A DNA stretch of 64,000 nt, taken from positions 186,001 through 250,000 of the forward strand of contig OZ244725.1 of the NCBI GenBank assembly GCA_965219305.1. Direction: 5' to 3'. Below, piece after piece: positions 40,304 through 48,921 of this stretch. Numbering within the stretch: the first letter of the stretch is position 1; each line of letters begins with the position of its first letter. The DNA is from DATHTS01 sp965219305 (GTDB lineage Bacteria > Acidobacteriota > Blastocatellia > Pyrinomonadales > Pyrinomonadaceae). The position numbers and the translations under genes were made by a program. Below the pieces are notes generated by a model. The model saw only the letters and a program-made list of their open reading frames with translations. It ran no database searches and was not told the origin of the DNA.

Positions 40304-42274
40304 ATGAGTTTTCAATTTATGATTCGCAATTATTTTTTATATTTATTAATCATCGCCGCTTTTTTGATTTTTCCCGCCGCATCTTTGGCGCAGAATCCCG
40401 TTTCCTGGTCGCTCGAATCCGAAGCGAAAGGAAAATCTCTGAAATCGGGCGAGAAATTTTCCGCGAAATTAAAAGCCGGGATCGAAGGCGAATGGCATCT
40501 TTACGCCGTCGAACAAACTGAAGGCGGACCGTTTCCGACACAAATAAAAGTTGCTGAAAATCTGCCGTTTTCAATTGACGGCAAAACAAAATCGCCCGCG
40601 CCGATCACGAAATTCGATCCGAATTTTCAGATTGACACGAAATTTTTCCAAAAAAATGCGGAATTTGAAATTCCGCTCAAAGCGACGAGCGACGCAAACG
40701 CCGATGATCTGGCGATAAATGTTCGTTATCAAGTCTGCGACGACAGAGTTTGTCTGCCGCCGAAAACCGTCAAAGTTTCGTTTGCCGGAACAGATGATGC
40801 GAAGAAAACGCAAACTGCAAATCAAAATTCGGAAATTCAAACTCCTGTTTTTTCGGGAAATGACGTGCCGGATTCAAATTCGATTTCAAATGGCGAAAAA
40901 CCGGAAAAAGAGTTTGAACTTGTCGCAAATAATAATCCGACGGACGAAAATCTCTGGAGTTTTCTGTGGCTTGCGCTTTCGCTCGGCGCGCTTTCGTTAT
41001 TGACTCCGTGCGTTTTTCCGATGATTCCGATCACGGTTTCATATTTTACGAATCACGCCGGACGAAGCCGCGCCAAAGCGGTCAAATTAGCGACGATTTA
41101 TTCGGTCGGAATTATCGCAACATTTACAATTTTAGGAATGCTTTTGGCAATTTTCGTCGGCGCGGCTGGAATAAATCTTTTCGCGGCAAATCCTTATGTA
41201 AATCTCTTAATTACGATAATTTTCCTTTTCTTCGCGTTCAATCTTTTCGGTTCTTACGAAATCACCGTTCCGAGTTCGATATTGTCGAAACTCGACGGTT
41301 TGACGCGCAGTAAAGAAGGCGAAGGAAGCGGAATCGTCGGCGCACTTTTGATGGGATTGACGTTTACGCTGACATCTTTTACCTGCACGTCGCCGTTCGT
41401 CGGCACGATCTTGGTTTCGGCGGCAAACGGTTCGTGGAAAATGCCGCTCGTCGGAATGCTCGCGTTTTCGACGGTGTTCGCGTTGCCGTTTTTTGTTCTC
41501 GCTCTGTTGCCGCAATATGTTTCGAGTCTGCCGCGTGCGGGCGGTTGGATGAATTCGGTCAAAGTCTCGATGGGTTTTCTCGAAGTCGCGGCGGCGATGA
41601 AATTCATTTCGAATGTTGATCTGATTTGGCATTGGGGAATTTTCACGCGCTCGTTCGTTTTGGCAATTTGGATCGCGCTCGGAATAATTTTGGCGGTTTA
41701 TCTTTTAGGGAAATTCCAACTTTTCCACGACACCAAACCGGAAAGAATCGGCGCGGTTCGTCTGATGTCGGCAGTTTTGAGTCTGGCGGTGAGTTTTTAT
41801 TTATTGACCGGACTTTTCGGCGCGAAACTCGGCGAACTCGAAGCATTTCTGCCGCCCGACACGGAAAATAATTCATCGCGTTTCGTCGGCGGCGAAAGCG
41901 AAGCGAAAAAGATCGAATGGATTGAAAACGATTTAGACAAAGTGTTGGCGAAAGCGAAAGCCGAAAATAAAAGAGTTTTCATTGATTTTACGGGCTACAC
42001 CTGCACGAACTGCCGTTGGATGGAAGCGAATATTTTTACAAAAAGTGAAGTTTCGACCGAAATGAGTAAATTCGTTTTAGCCAGACTTTACACCGACGAC
42101 GGAAGCGAAAACAACAATCAGCAGCAGCAATTCCAAGAACAAACTTTCAAAACCGTCGCGCTGCCTTTTTACGCGATCGTCGAAGCCGACGGCAAAACCG
42201 TTTCGACATTTCCGGGTTTGACGAGAAATTCTCAGGAATTTGTTGACTTTTTGCGAAAATCGGTTAAGAATTAG
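40304..42274 (+). CDS. dsbD: Thiol:disulfide interchange protein DsbD
   Basis: 656 residues from ATG 40304 (ATG 40319 or TTG 40286 are alternatives). A signal peptide is followed by the periplasmic alpha domain (VSWSLESEAKGKSLKSGEKF; YQVCDDRVCLPPKTVKVSFA with its Cys pair). Eight membrane helices follow (about 220-510), with SLLTPCVFPMIPITVSYFTN and FTLTSFTCTSPFVGTILVSA holding the two membrane cysteines. The C-terminal thioredoxin domain has DFTGYTCTNCRWMEANIF. DsbD moves electrons from cytoplasmic thioredoxin to the periplasm. Its stop codon touches the outer base of the downstream inverted repeat. Confidence 0.94.
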   Translation: MSFQFMIRNYFLYLLIIAAFLIFPAASLAQNPVSWSLESEAKGKSLKSGEKFSAKLKAGIEGEWHLYAVEQTEGGPFPTQIKVAENLPFSIDGKTKSPAPITKFDPNFQIDTKFFQKNAEFEIPLKATSDANADDLAINVRYQVCDDRVCLPPKTVKVSFAGTDDAKKTQTANQNSEIQTPVFSGNDVPDSNSISNGEKPEKEFELVANNNPTDENLWSFLWLALSLGALSLLTPCVFPMIPITVSYFTNHAGRSRAKAVKLATIYSVGIIATFTILGMLLAIFVGAAGINLFAANPYVNLLITIIFLFFAFNLFGSYEITVPSSILSKLDGLTRSKEGEGSGIVGALLMGLTFTLTSFTCTSPFVGTILVSAANGSWKMPLVGMLAFSTVFALPFFVLALLPQYVSSLPRAGGWMNSVKVSMGFLEVAAAMKFISNVDLIWHWGIFTRSFVLAIWIALGIILAVYLLGKFQLFHDTKPERIGAVRLMSAVLSLAVSFYLLTGLFGAKLGELEAFLPPDTENNSSRFVGGESEAKKIEWIENDLDKVLAKAKAENKRVFIDFTGYTCTNCRWMEANIFTKSEVSTEMSKFVLARLYTDDGSENNNQQQQFQEQTFKTVALPFYAIVEADGKTVSTFPGLTRNSQEFVDFLRKSVKN

Positions 42275-42765
42275 CCACAGAGTTCACAGAGTTCACAGAG
42301 TTGGTTTTATTTTACCGAAGTTTTCAGGCTTAAATGTAGAATCGCAGTAAAGTTAAAGAAGATTTTTAAAATCGGTTTTATTTTATGGATTTTTTAACCC
42401 ACAAAATAATCGGAGCAGCAATTGAAGTTCACAGACTTCTCGGTTGCGGTTTACTGGAATCAATTTATGAAGAAGCTTTATGTTATGAATTTGAACTTAG
42501 AAAAATTGAGTTTTCAAGACAATTTGAAGTTGATGTAATTTACAAAAACAAAGTAATAAAAGGACAGAGAATTGATTTGCTGGTTGAAAAACAAGTTATT
42601 GTAGAATTAAAATCTCTGACAAAAGTCCCCGAATTTGCTACGGCACAAATTTTATCTTATTTAAAAGCCACGGGAATAAAACGCGGCTTAATCATTAATT
42701 TCGGTGAGAAAAAGTTGGTAGAAGGCATAAAAAGAGTTTCTCTGTGAACTCTGTGTTCTCTGTGG
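42274..42765 (+). mobile_element. Candidate GxxExxY cassette bounded by cacagag inverted repeats
   Basis: The left terminal repeat (42274-42300) is gccacagag followed by two ttcacagag units. The right repeat (42739-42765), reverse-complemented, is gccacagag, aacacagag, ttcacagag. The two match at about 25 of 27 positions. Between them is one gene, GxxExxY. The left repeat begins at the last base of the dsbD stop and the right repeat contains the GxxExxY stop. No transposase is inside. The ends are near-identical to the gene-less element at 34468-34579, suggesting a mobilised unit. Confidence 0.6.
42385..42747 (+). CDS. GxxExxY protein, PD-(D/E)XK nuclease-like
   Basis: 120 residues of the GxxExxY family. 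The family motif is GLLESIYEEALCYE, preceded by KIIGAAIEVHRLLG. The nuclease-like core has QRIDLLVEKQVIVELKSL (Asp and ELK) and a C-terminal AQILSYLKATGIKRGLIINF. The function is not established; the fold predicts metal-dependent nucleic acid binding or cleavage. Its last codons and stop (agagtttctctgtga) are encoded by the right terminal repeat. It lies between DsbD and cysteine dioxygenase, both of which look undisturbed. Full length for the family. Confidence 0.93.
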   Translation: MDFLTHKIIGAAIEVHRLLGCGLLESIYEEALCYEFELRKIEFSRQFEVDVIYKNKVIKGQRIDLLVEKQVIVELKSLTKVPEFATAQILSYLKATGIKRGLIINFGEKKLVEGIKRVSL

Positions 42766-42777
42766 CATAATAAAATA

Positions 42778-43353
42778 ATGAAAACTGTCAAAATCGAAAA
42801 TTTAGTCGAAGGTTTATTGGAAATTCCCGACGAAGAATTCGTCTGTGATGTTGTTTATAAATATCTCGCCGAAAATCCCGTCGAAGTCGGCACGGTCGAG
42901 AAATATATTCATTGGAGCGAAAAATTCTACACGCGAAATCTAATTTACAAAGACGAGCGTTTCGAGTTGATGGCGATTTGTTGGAATAAAGGACAAGTTT
43001 CAAAAATTCACAATCACGCCGAACAGATGTGTTGGATGACGGTTCCGGTCGGCAAACTGCGCGGGCAGAATTTCCGCGAAATTGCGATTGATGAGGAAAA
43101 AGGCTTTTGCAAGTTGGAAGAAACCGATCATTTCGATCTTTCCGATTGTCTCACCGCAAAGGTCGAACTCGAAGAACCGATTCACCAGATTTTAAATTTA
43201 CCCGAACACGACGAACCCGCCGTCAGCATTCATATCTATTCAAAACCTTTCGACAAATGTTTAACTTACTGCCGCGAAACCGACAGTTTTGCAGAAGTAA
43301 ACTTGTCTTACGCCAGCATCGGCGGAAAACTCTGCGACGGGATAGAACTTTAG
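42778..43353 (+). CDS. Cysteine dioxygenase type I family protein
   Basis: 191 residues, cupin fold. The metal site is SKIHNHAEQMCWMTVPVGKL (the His-x-His pair and the Cys that can crosslink to Tyr), with a third His in PAVSIHIYSKPF. A C-terminal YCRETDS segment carries a Tyr and a Cys. The family converts cysteine to cysteine sulfinate using iron and oxygen. It starts 12 bases after the cacagag repeat, so it has no obvious promoter of its own except one that the repeat or the GxxExxY gap could supply. Confidence 0.88.
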   Translation: MKTVKIENLVEGLLEIPDEEFVCDVVYKYLAENPVEVGTVEKYIHWSEKFYTRNLIYKDERFELMAICWNKGQVSKIHNHAEQMCWMTVPVGKLRGQNFREIAIDEEKGFCKLEETDHFDLSDCLTAKVELEEPIHQILNLPEHDEPAVSIHIYSKPFDKCLTYCRETDSFAEVNLSYASIGGKLCDGIEL

Positions 43354-43420
43354 TTCTGAGTTCCGAGTTTTAAGTTCAAAGTTTGCGATTTCAACTTTGA
43401 ACTTAAAACTTTGAACTTCT
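43353..43420. repeat. Inverted repeat of aagttc-type units, bidirectional
   Basis: Perfect 18-bp stem: 43366-43383 pairs with 43393-43410 across a 9-base loop; outside it, further 'gagttc/gaactt' units continue with mismatches. It spans the gap between two convergent genes and could terminate both. Confidence 0.85.
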
Positions 43421-43703
43421 AATGCGCCGGAACTTCGCCGTGTTCCTGATCTTTTTTCTCGCTTCCGGCATTTGTCGGGTCTTCTGTATTATGACCGGAA
43501 TGTGTTTCTTTTTTCGGCTCTAAATGATTGCCGTCGGTCGAGATAATATAATTTCCGCCGTCCCAATAAAAAGCACCCAAACCGCCGAAAAACAGCAACA
43601 AAGCGACAAGCATCGCGCCCGCCGTCAACATCATTTTTTGCGAATCTTTTTGTGTCGCCACGTTATACCTTAATGATTCGATATATTTTAAAATAGTTTC
43701 CAT
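43419..43703 (-). CDS. Small single-pass membrane protein
   Basis: 94 residues with one hydrophobic helix (MMLTAGAMLVALLLFFGGLG, about 25-45) after a basic N-terminus, so the C-terminal part faces the periplasm. The tail is acidic and His-rich (KKETHSGHNTEDPTNAGSEK). The family is not recognised. It is divergent from the GT39-type gene and convergent with cysteine dioxygenase across the repeat hairpin. Confidence 0.65.
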   Translation of the reverse strand: METILKYIESLRYNVATQKDSQKMMLTAGAMLVALLLFFGGLGAFYWDGGNYIISTDGNHLEPKKETHSGHNTEDPTNAGSEKKDQEHGEVPAH

Positions 43704-43800
43704 CGCAGAGCATTTTATCAGTTGCGGGGCTTGCGCGACAAATGCCGATATTTGCTAAAATAACAACAGTCTTTTTTATCTGAAAATAACTGCAAACCGA

Positions 43801-45339
43801 ATGGAAAAAAACCGCAAACTTTGGCTGATAATTCTCGCCGCACTCGCCGTCGTCTATATTTTGCTGAGGTTTTGGCATTTAACGGATTCGTGTCTGTGGT
43901 TTGACGAAATTTTCGGAATTCACGCCGCCGAAATGAACTGGTCGGAAATGTTCTGGTTCGTCGCGCAGGATTTGATTCACCCGCCGCTTTTTTATATTTT
44001 GCTGAAAATCTGGATTTTCGTCGTCGGCGAAAGTTTATTTTGGCTCAGATTTTTCTCCGTTTTATTTTCGATTCTCGCGCTCGTTCCGTTTTATTTTCTC
44101 TGCCGCCAACTCAAACTGAATTATCTTTCGATAACGCTCGCGCTCGCCTTTTTTGCCTGTAACGGTGCGCTCATCAAATACGCGCAGGAAGTTCGTATGT
44201 ATTCGCTTTTATTGTTTTTCGCGCTGTTTTCGATGTGGTTTTTCTCGCGTTTTCTGCATCTCGGCAAAAACATCTGGCTACTGACAACCGTTAATATTCT
44301 GCTCGTTTACACGCATTATTTCGGCTGGTTCGTCGTTCTCGCGGAAGTCGTTTCGATCTTGATTCTGCAAAGAATAAAATGGCGGCAAATCCTGATTATG
44401 TTCGGAACTTGTTTACTGAGTTTCGCGCCGTGGATTTTCGCGGTCTTCCGCGCCGCGCAGATAAACGCGGACTTTTCGCAAAACATCGGCTGGATTCCGC
44501 GACCGTTTTTCAAAGAAATTTTCCTCACGGTTTTCAGTTTTGTCGAGCCGTTTTATTATCAATCTAGCAGTGCCGATTACGCTTCAAATTATTTTATCGT
44601 CATTCCGATCTTACTTTTAATCGGCGCGGCGAAAGTTTTTTATCTGTTGAATTTCAAAAAGGAAAATGAAGAATTAAATAAACAGGATTTCTGGATGCTT
44701 TCCATATTTTTCGCCGTCCCGTTCGTTCTCGCACTTATTTTAAGCTGGATTCTGCCGTTCTCGATCTGGGGAACGCGCCATTTGATAATCGTTTTCGGTC
44801 CGTCTGCGATCTTCGCCGCTTCATTTATCAATTCCGTAAAAATCAATGCGCTGAAATATTTAATAGTTTCGGCAATCGCGTTTTTATTTGTCGCAGCATT
44901 TATTCTCGAATTACAACGCCCGAAACAAGAATTCATCTGGTGCGCGTGGGAAAATCTGGCTAATGAACTTTACGATTCGACGCTTCACGGAAACGATGCG
45001 TCAAACATCGGAATTTACACGTTTGAAGATTTGGTCGCGTATCATTTTTGGTTTGCATTAAGAGATTCCGACAGAGGTTTTCGCGTTTTCAAAGTAAACG
45101 AAACGGAAAATTTATTTGAAGATAAAGCCTATTTTCTGCCGCGCGGTTTTAACGAAATTCAAAAGGTAAATTTCGATGAGATAAACGAACAAAAATTTTA
45201 TATAGCATTCCGCGATAAAGAATGGAATCCGAAAAATCCGCCGCTCAAAAATCTGATCGAAAAAGGTTACAAAGTCGGCAAACCGAAAATCTTTGAAGCG
45301 CAAGGTATAAAAGCATTTCTGGTTGAAATAAAACGTTAA
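43801..45339 (+). CDS. GT39/ArnT-like membrane glycosyltransferase
   Basis: 512 residues with about 11 helices. The first periplasmic loop has SCLWFDEIFGIHAAEMNWSE, the acidic catalytic pair region (WFDE) of GT-C enzymes, followed by DLIHPPLFYILLKIWIF, typical of PMT/GT39. The soluble C-terminal domain (about 370-512) lacks a recognised fold. Such enzymes use polyprenyl-phosphate-linked sugars to modify proteins or lipids. The acceptor is unknown. It is divergent from a small membrane protein and convergent with the HMG-CoA reductase gene. Confidence 0.85.
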   Translation: MEKNRKLWLIILAALAVVYILLRFWHLTDSCLWFDEIFGIHAAEMNWSEMFWFVAQDLIHPPLFYILLKIWIFVVGESLFWLRFFSVLFSILALVPFYFLCRQLKLNYLSITLALAFFACNGALIKYAQEVRMYSLLLFFALFSMWFFSRFLHLGKNIWLLTTVNILLVYTHYFGWFVVLAEVVSILILQRIKWRQILIMFGTCLLSFAPWIFAVFRAAQINADFSQNIGWIPRPFFKEIFLTVFSFVEPFYYQSSSADYASNYFIVIPILLLIGAAKVFYLLNFKKENEELNKQDFWMLSIFFAVPFVLALILSWILPFSIWGTRHLIIVFGPSAIFAASFINSVKINALKYLIVSAIAFLFVAAFILELQRPKQEFIWCAWENLANELYDSTLHGNDASNIGIYTFEDLVAYHFWFALRDSDRGFRVFKVNETENLFEDKAYFLPRGFNEIQKVNFDEINEQKFYIAFRDKEWNPKNPPLKNLIEKGYKVGKPKIFEAQGIKAFLVEIKR

Positions 45340-45497
45340 AAAAGCGCAGAAAAAGCAAAAAAACCGGAAAAAGTTGTAAAAAGTCAGGAAAAACAAATTA
45401 TTCGATGGAAATCCAATTTTTTGGGCGAAAATGTATCATTACGACGCGAATATTCCATTGTGCTATGAAAAATCTACATAAGCCGTTAAAAAGTATT

Positions 45498-45529
45498 TGC
45501 CGCCAATCAAATCGTGATTTGATTGGCGG
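45498..45529. terminator. Terminator-like 15-bp hairpin after the HMG-CoA reductase gene
   Basis: GCCGCCAATCAAATC (45498-45512) pairs perfectly with GATTTGATTGGCGGC (45515-45529). It is 10 bases from the reductase stop on the minus strand and is followed there by a short T-rich stretch. The rest of 45340-45497 shows no gene. Confidence 0.7.
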
Positions 45530-45539
45530 CGAAGTTATT

Positions 45540-46706
45540 TTAACGATTTCTGCCGAGTTGTTCGTGCGACGAAACCCATTCGTCGGCGACGACCGCACTT
45601 CCGAGAGATAATTCACCGGCGAGAACGGTTGCGGCGACGATCTCGGCAAATTTTTTTACTTTTCCCGCGCCGTAACAATCCAACAATTCCAGACATTCGC
45701 GCTGCGTCGGCAAACCCGTTCCGCCGCCGTAAGTTGCGACGATCAGCGCGGGAATCGTGATCGAAAAATAATAATCGCCGTTTTCATCAATATGCGCGTA
45801 AGCGAGCGCGGCGGAAGATTCGGCGACGTTGGCGACATCCTGACCGCAGGCGATAAACATTGCCGTAATTCCGTTTGCCGAATGCGAGCCGTTATTGTTT
45901 GCGCCTGCCAGAAATCCGCCGAATTGCGAACGCAGACGCGCCGCGAAAATCTGCTCGACGGAGACGTGCATAATTTCTTTTAACGCTTTCGCCGGAATCG
46001 TCGCTTCGGCGATGACTTTTTTGCCGCGCGTGTGAATGCGGTTCATCCACGAAGATTTTTTGTCGGTGGCGATGCTGCCTTCGAGTTGATAATGCTCGAT
46101 CCCTTCGTAATTCTGCATTATCCAATCGCACGCCGCCTTCGTCGCTTTGCCCGACATATTTTGCCCCGCTGCGTCGCCCGTCGTGTAATTAAACCGCAGA
46201 TAAAGAAATTTCGCGGCAGGAAATTGCTGTATATCGCGCAATTTGCCGACGCTCGTCGTTGTCTCGGATTGCGCTTTGATCGCGGCGAAATTATCTTTCA
46301 CCCAAACGCCGAATTCCTTCGCCTCACGCGCCGACTTGAAAACGAAAACCGGCGCACGCTGCATCGCGTCGTCAACAACCGTCACCGTCACGCCGCCCGA
46401 TTCTTTTAATAATTTCATCCCGCGATTGTAACTCGCAACGAGCGTTCCTTCGGTCGTCGCCATCGGCACGAAAAATTCGCCTTTCGCGTGTTCGCCGTTG
46501 ACCAAAATCGGTCCTGCAAGTCCAATCGGAACTTGCGCCGCGCCGATAAAATTTTCGATATTTCCCGGCAAAACATCTGGGTCAAACGAGTATTTTCCGA
46601 CGTGTTCCAATTCGGCGTTTGTCTGTTCTTTTGCAAATTCGCGCCGAGTTTCGGCGGCTTCGCGTGTGTAATCGTTTTCTTTATTTCTCGGAATTTTGGC
46701 GGTCAT
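45540..46706 (-). CDS. 3-hydroxy-3-methylglutaryl-CoA reductase
   Basis: 388 residues from ATG 46706 (MTAKIPRNKENDYTREAAET). The frame extends to 46838 but those 44 codons are translated repeat sequence. Motifs are ENFIGAAQVPIGLAGPILVN, MATTEGTLVASYNRGMKLLK (catalytic Glu), NYTTGDAAGQNMSGKATKAA, and ATYGGGTGLPTQRECLELLD (nucleotide-binding). The enzyme makes mevalonate for isoprenoids. A bacterium with the mevalonate pathway would need other genes elsewhere; none is adjacent. The reductase with a GDAAGQN motif resembles the class I (NADPH) type, which is an inference. Confidence 0.93.
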   Translation of the reverse strand: MTAKIPRNKENDYTREAAETRREFAKEQTNAELEHVGKYSFDPDVLPGNIENFIGAAQVPIGLAGPILVNGEHAKGEFFVPMATTEGTLVASYNRGMKLLKESGGVTVTVVDDAMQRAPVFVFKSAREAKEFGVWVKDNFAAIKAQSETTTSVGKLRDIQQFPAAKFLYLRFNYTTGDAAGQNMSGKATKAACDWIMQNYEGIEHYQLEGSIATDKKSSWMNRIHTRGKKVIAEATIPAKALKEIMHVSVEQIFAARLRSQFGGFLAGANNNGSHSANGITAMFIACGQDVANVAESSAALAYAHIDENGDYYFSITIPALIVATYGGGTGLPTQRECLELLDCYGAGKVKKFAEIVAATVLAGELSLGSAVVADEWVSSHEQLGRNR

Positions 46707-46732
46707 AATTTTAAATCGTTCTGAATTTTCTT

Positions 46733-46942
46733 GTCGCCAAAGGCGACGAATAATATAGCGTATGGTTAAATGAAGCGAAGCGAAATGCAACCCTACGGTT
46801 ACGAAAAAAATTGATCCGACGCTGAAAGTGTCGAACATTTATTGCTCACTTTCAGCGAGCGAATTTCATATGAATCGAACGTAGGGTTTCGCTCATTTCA
46901 TTCGCTTTACCCTACGCTATTACATTGGTCGCTTTCAGCGAC
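46733..46942. repeat. Cluster of REP-like palindromes between hmgR and the MFS gene
   Basis: Several palindromes are packed together: gtcgccaaaggcgac (46733-46747), an 11-bp pair cgctgaaagtg/cactttcagcg (46820-46830, 46847-46857), cgtagggt/accctacg (46880-46887, 46909-46916), and gtcgctttcagcgac (46928-46942). A further accctacg-type motif is at about 46791. They share the 'cgctttcagcg' and 'cctacg' cores. They look like repetitive extragenic palindromes; no gene lies here. Confidence 0.7.
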
Positions 46943-46983
46943 TAAAAAAAGAAACTCAATTTGGTATATAAATTTATCCAAAT

Positions 46984-48318
46984 TCAAATTGACTCGGAAT
47001 TTTCTCTCATCCAATTCTGAATTTTCTCGACATCTTTTTTCACGGTGCGCGAAGCGGCGAAAAGCACGAACATTAAAAGTGTGCTTAAAATTGGAATAAT
47101 ATACATCGCCGAACGAAGTCCTGCGCCGCGAAAAGGTTCTAAAGTTTTCGCCGTTATCTGCGTTACGCCCGCCGCGATTGCCGCCTGCGTTGTAAAATGA
47201 TCGGAAACTAAACCGATAATATACGGTCCGAGCGACGCGCCGAGAAGATACATTGCGAGGAAATAAACCGCCATCGCCGTGCCGCGTGATGCGGGTTCGG
47301 TGACATCGGCGATTGTCGCGTAAACAATCGAATAATAAAAATACATCAGCGCGACGCTCGTGCCGATCAGCGCGGCGAATGTGACGTATTCGCCCGATGC
47401 GATTCCGATCGAGAAAAAGTAAAAAGGAATCGAAAGAAAGATCGCCAGAGTCGCAATTAAAAGTGCGCCGTCGGGACGTTTTTTCTTTGCCCAATCGCCG
47501 ACAAAACCGCCGAGCAAAAGTCCGGGCATACTGAGCAAACCGTAAATTATCATCGCCGCGTAACCGGCTTGCGCGATGTCTAAACCGTGATGACGCATCA
47601 AGTAAGGCGTGATAAATCCGCTGAGCGCGTACATATTGAAATTGTGCAGTGCGCCGGACAAAATCAGCCAGATCATCGTCGGCGATTTGAGAATTAATTT
47701 GATTGTCGAACCTTCGCGCTTTTTGCCGCCGACATCAATCGTTTCGACTTCGCCGCGCTTCGGTTCTTTGATAAAAAACACGGCGAGAACGCACAAAAGT
47801 CCGGGAAGTCCGGCGACGAAAAACGCCGCGCGCCAACCGTAATTTTTCGCCACCGCGCCCGAAACCGCAAAGCTCAGAGCCAAGCCGACGGGCAAACCGA
47901 GCATAAAAACCGACATCGCTTTGCCGCGTTTGTCCGACGGAAAAAGATCGCCGATCAAAGAACTCGCCGCCGGAGCGCACGTCGCTTCGCCGACTCCAAC
48001 GCCGAGCCGCATCGCAAAAATCTGCCAGAAATTTTGCGCTAAACCCGAAGCCGCCGTCATCAAACTCCAGATAAAAACGCCGATTCCGAGTATCTTTTTG
48101 CGCGAATATTCATCCGCCAATTTTCCCAAAGGCAAACCGACAAAAGCATAAAGCAAAACAAACGCCGTGTTTAATGCGCCGAGCGCGGAATCGCTCAAAC
48201 CGAATTCGACACGAATCGGTTCGCCGACCGCACCGATGATCTGACGGTCGAAAAAATTCAGCGCGTTTATTACAAATAAAACCGCGAGCGCATACCAAGC
48301 CGCTTGTTTTTTGTTCAT
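46984..48318 (-). CDS. MFS transporter, spinster-like
   Basis: 444 residues with 12 predicted helices. The MFS A-motif and spinster-type N-terminus are visible: FVINALNFFDRQIIGAVGEP, GLPLGKLADEYSRKKILGIG and GVGVGEATCAPAASSLIGDL. The motif LFPSDKRGKAMSVFMLGLPV is typical. The second half has GLLSMPGLLLGGFVGDWAKK. Substrates of bacterial members vary (organic acids, lipids, drugs). The gene is isolated between repeats and a long gap. Confidence 0.88.
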   Translation of the reverse strand: MNKKQAAWYALAVLFVINALNFFDRQIIGAVGEPIRVEFGLSDSALGALNTAFVLLYAFVGLPLGKLADEYSRKKILGIGVFIWSLMTAASGLAQNFWQIFAMRLGVGVGEATCAPAASSLIGDLFPSDKRGKAMSVFMLGLPVGLALSFAVSGAVAKNYGWRAAFFVAGLPGLLCVLAVFFIKEPKRGEVETIDVGGKKREGSTIKLILKSPTMIWLILSGALHNFNMYALSGFITPYLMRHHGLDIAQAGYAAMIIYGLLSMPGLLLGGFVGDWAKKKRPDGALLIATLAIFLSIPFYFFSIGIASGEYVTFAALIGTSVALMYFYYSIVYATIADVTEPASRGTAMAVYFLAMYLLGASLGPYIIGLVSDHFTTQAAIAAGVTQITAKTLEPFRGAGLRSAMYIIPILSTLLMFVLFAASRTVKKDVEKIQNWMRENSESI

Positions 48319-48921
48319 AATTTATGGAAAGTTTTATCGTCTTTGTTCGCTTTACCTTTTTGAAAATCACTTGTTGGTCGAGCGCGATTTAGAAAGTTCG
48401 TATGGCGCATTGTCGCATATTTTACAGAATCATAACAAGTTATTCATTTGACTTTGATAATATATCAAAATCCCGGTTACGGAATTAACAATTTTACTGC
48501 GCCGATTTTGTCTGAAGATAAATCGGACTTTAAATTTTGGAAAAAAAGATTGATTTTTTTCAAATGGCTTTAATTATGGGTAAATCCAGTATTTTCAAAA
48601 AAACAGTCTTCAAAAAATAATTTTTATATAACGGTTTAAGAAAATTCATTGACCGTGGTTGTAACATTTTGTTAAACTGAAAACACTTTCGGGTGATCGG
48701 TTTTTTTTAGACAGTTTGCGAAATATAAACTGAAAATTGCTTCAATCTTTGTTTTCTTAAAGAAGGAAGAAAAGAAGCTTTTTGATGTATGATCGGACGA
48801 ATTTTGTGTGTTTCACAAAAATATACACAATTTTTAATGCTGTCAGCAAAACTATTAGAGAGAAATTTTAGTTTTTTTCTGAACCGAACAATTTGAAAAA
48901 AATAGGATAAGGGGAATAAAA
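48319..48921. promoter_or_regulatory. 600-base AT-rich upstream region with a promoter for the secreted hydrolase
   Basis: No convincing gene is present. TTGACC (48649-48654) followed after 17 bases by TTAAAC (48672-48677) is a plausible sigma-70 promoter on the plus strand, giving a 5' leader of about 235 bases before the hydrolase ATG at 48922. The leader is AT-rich and has a strong ribosome site (ggataagggga) 9-12 bases before the ATG. A minus-strand frame at 48707-48949 overlaps this leader and is rejected. Nothing else recognisable is seen in 48319-48648. Confidence 0.5.

Noticed and set aside
46842..47099. Plus-strand 85-codon frame in the REP cluster
   Set aside because: Made from palindromic repeats and the antisense end of the MFS gene.
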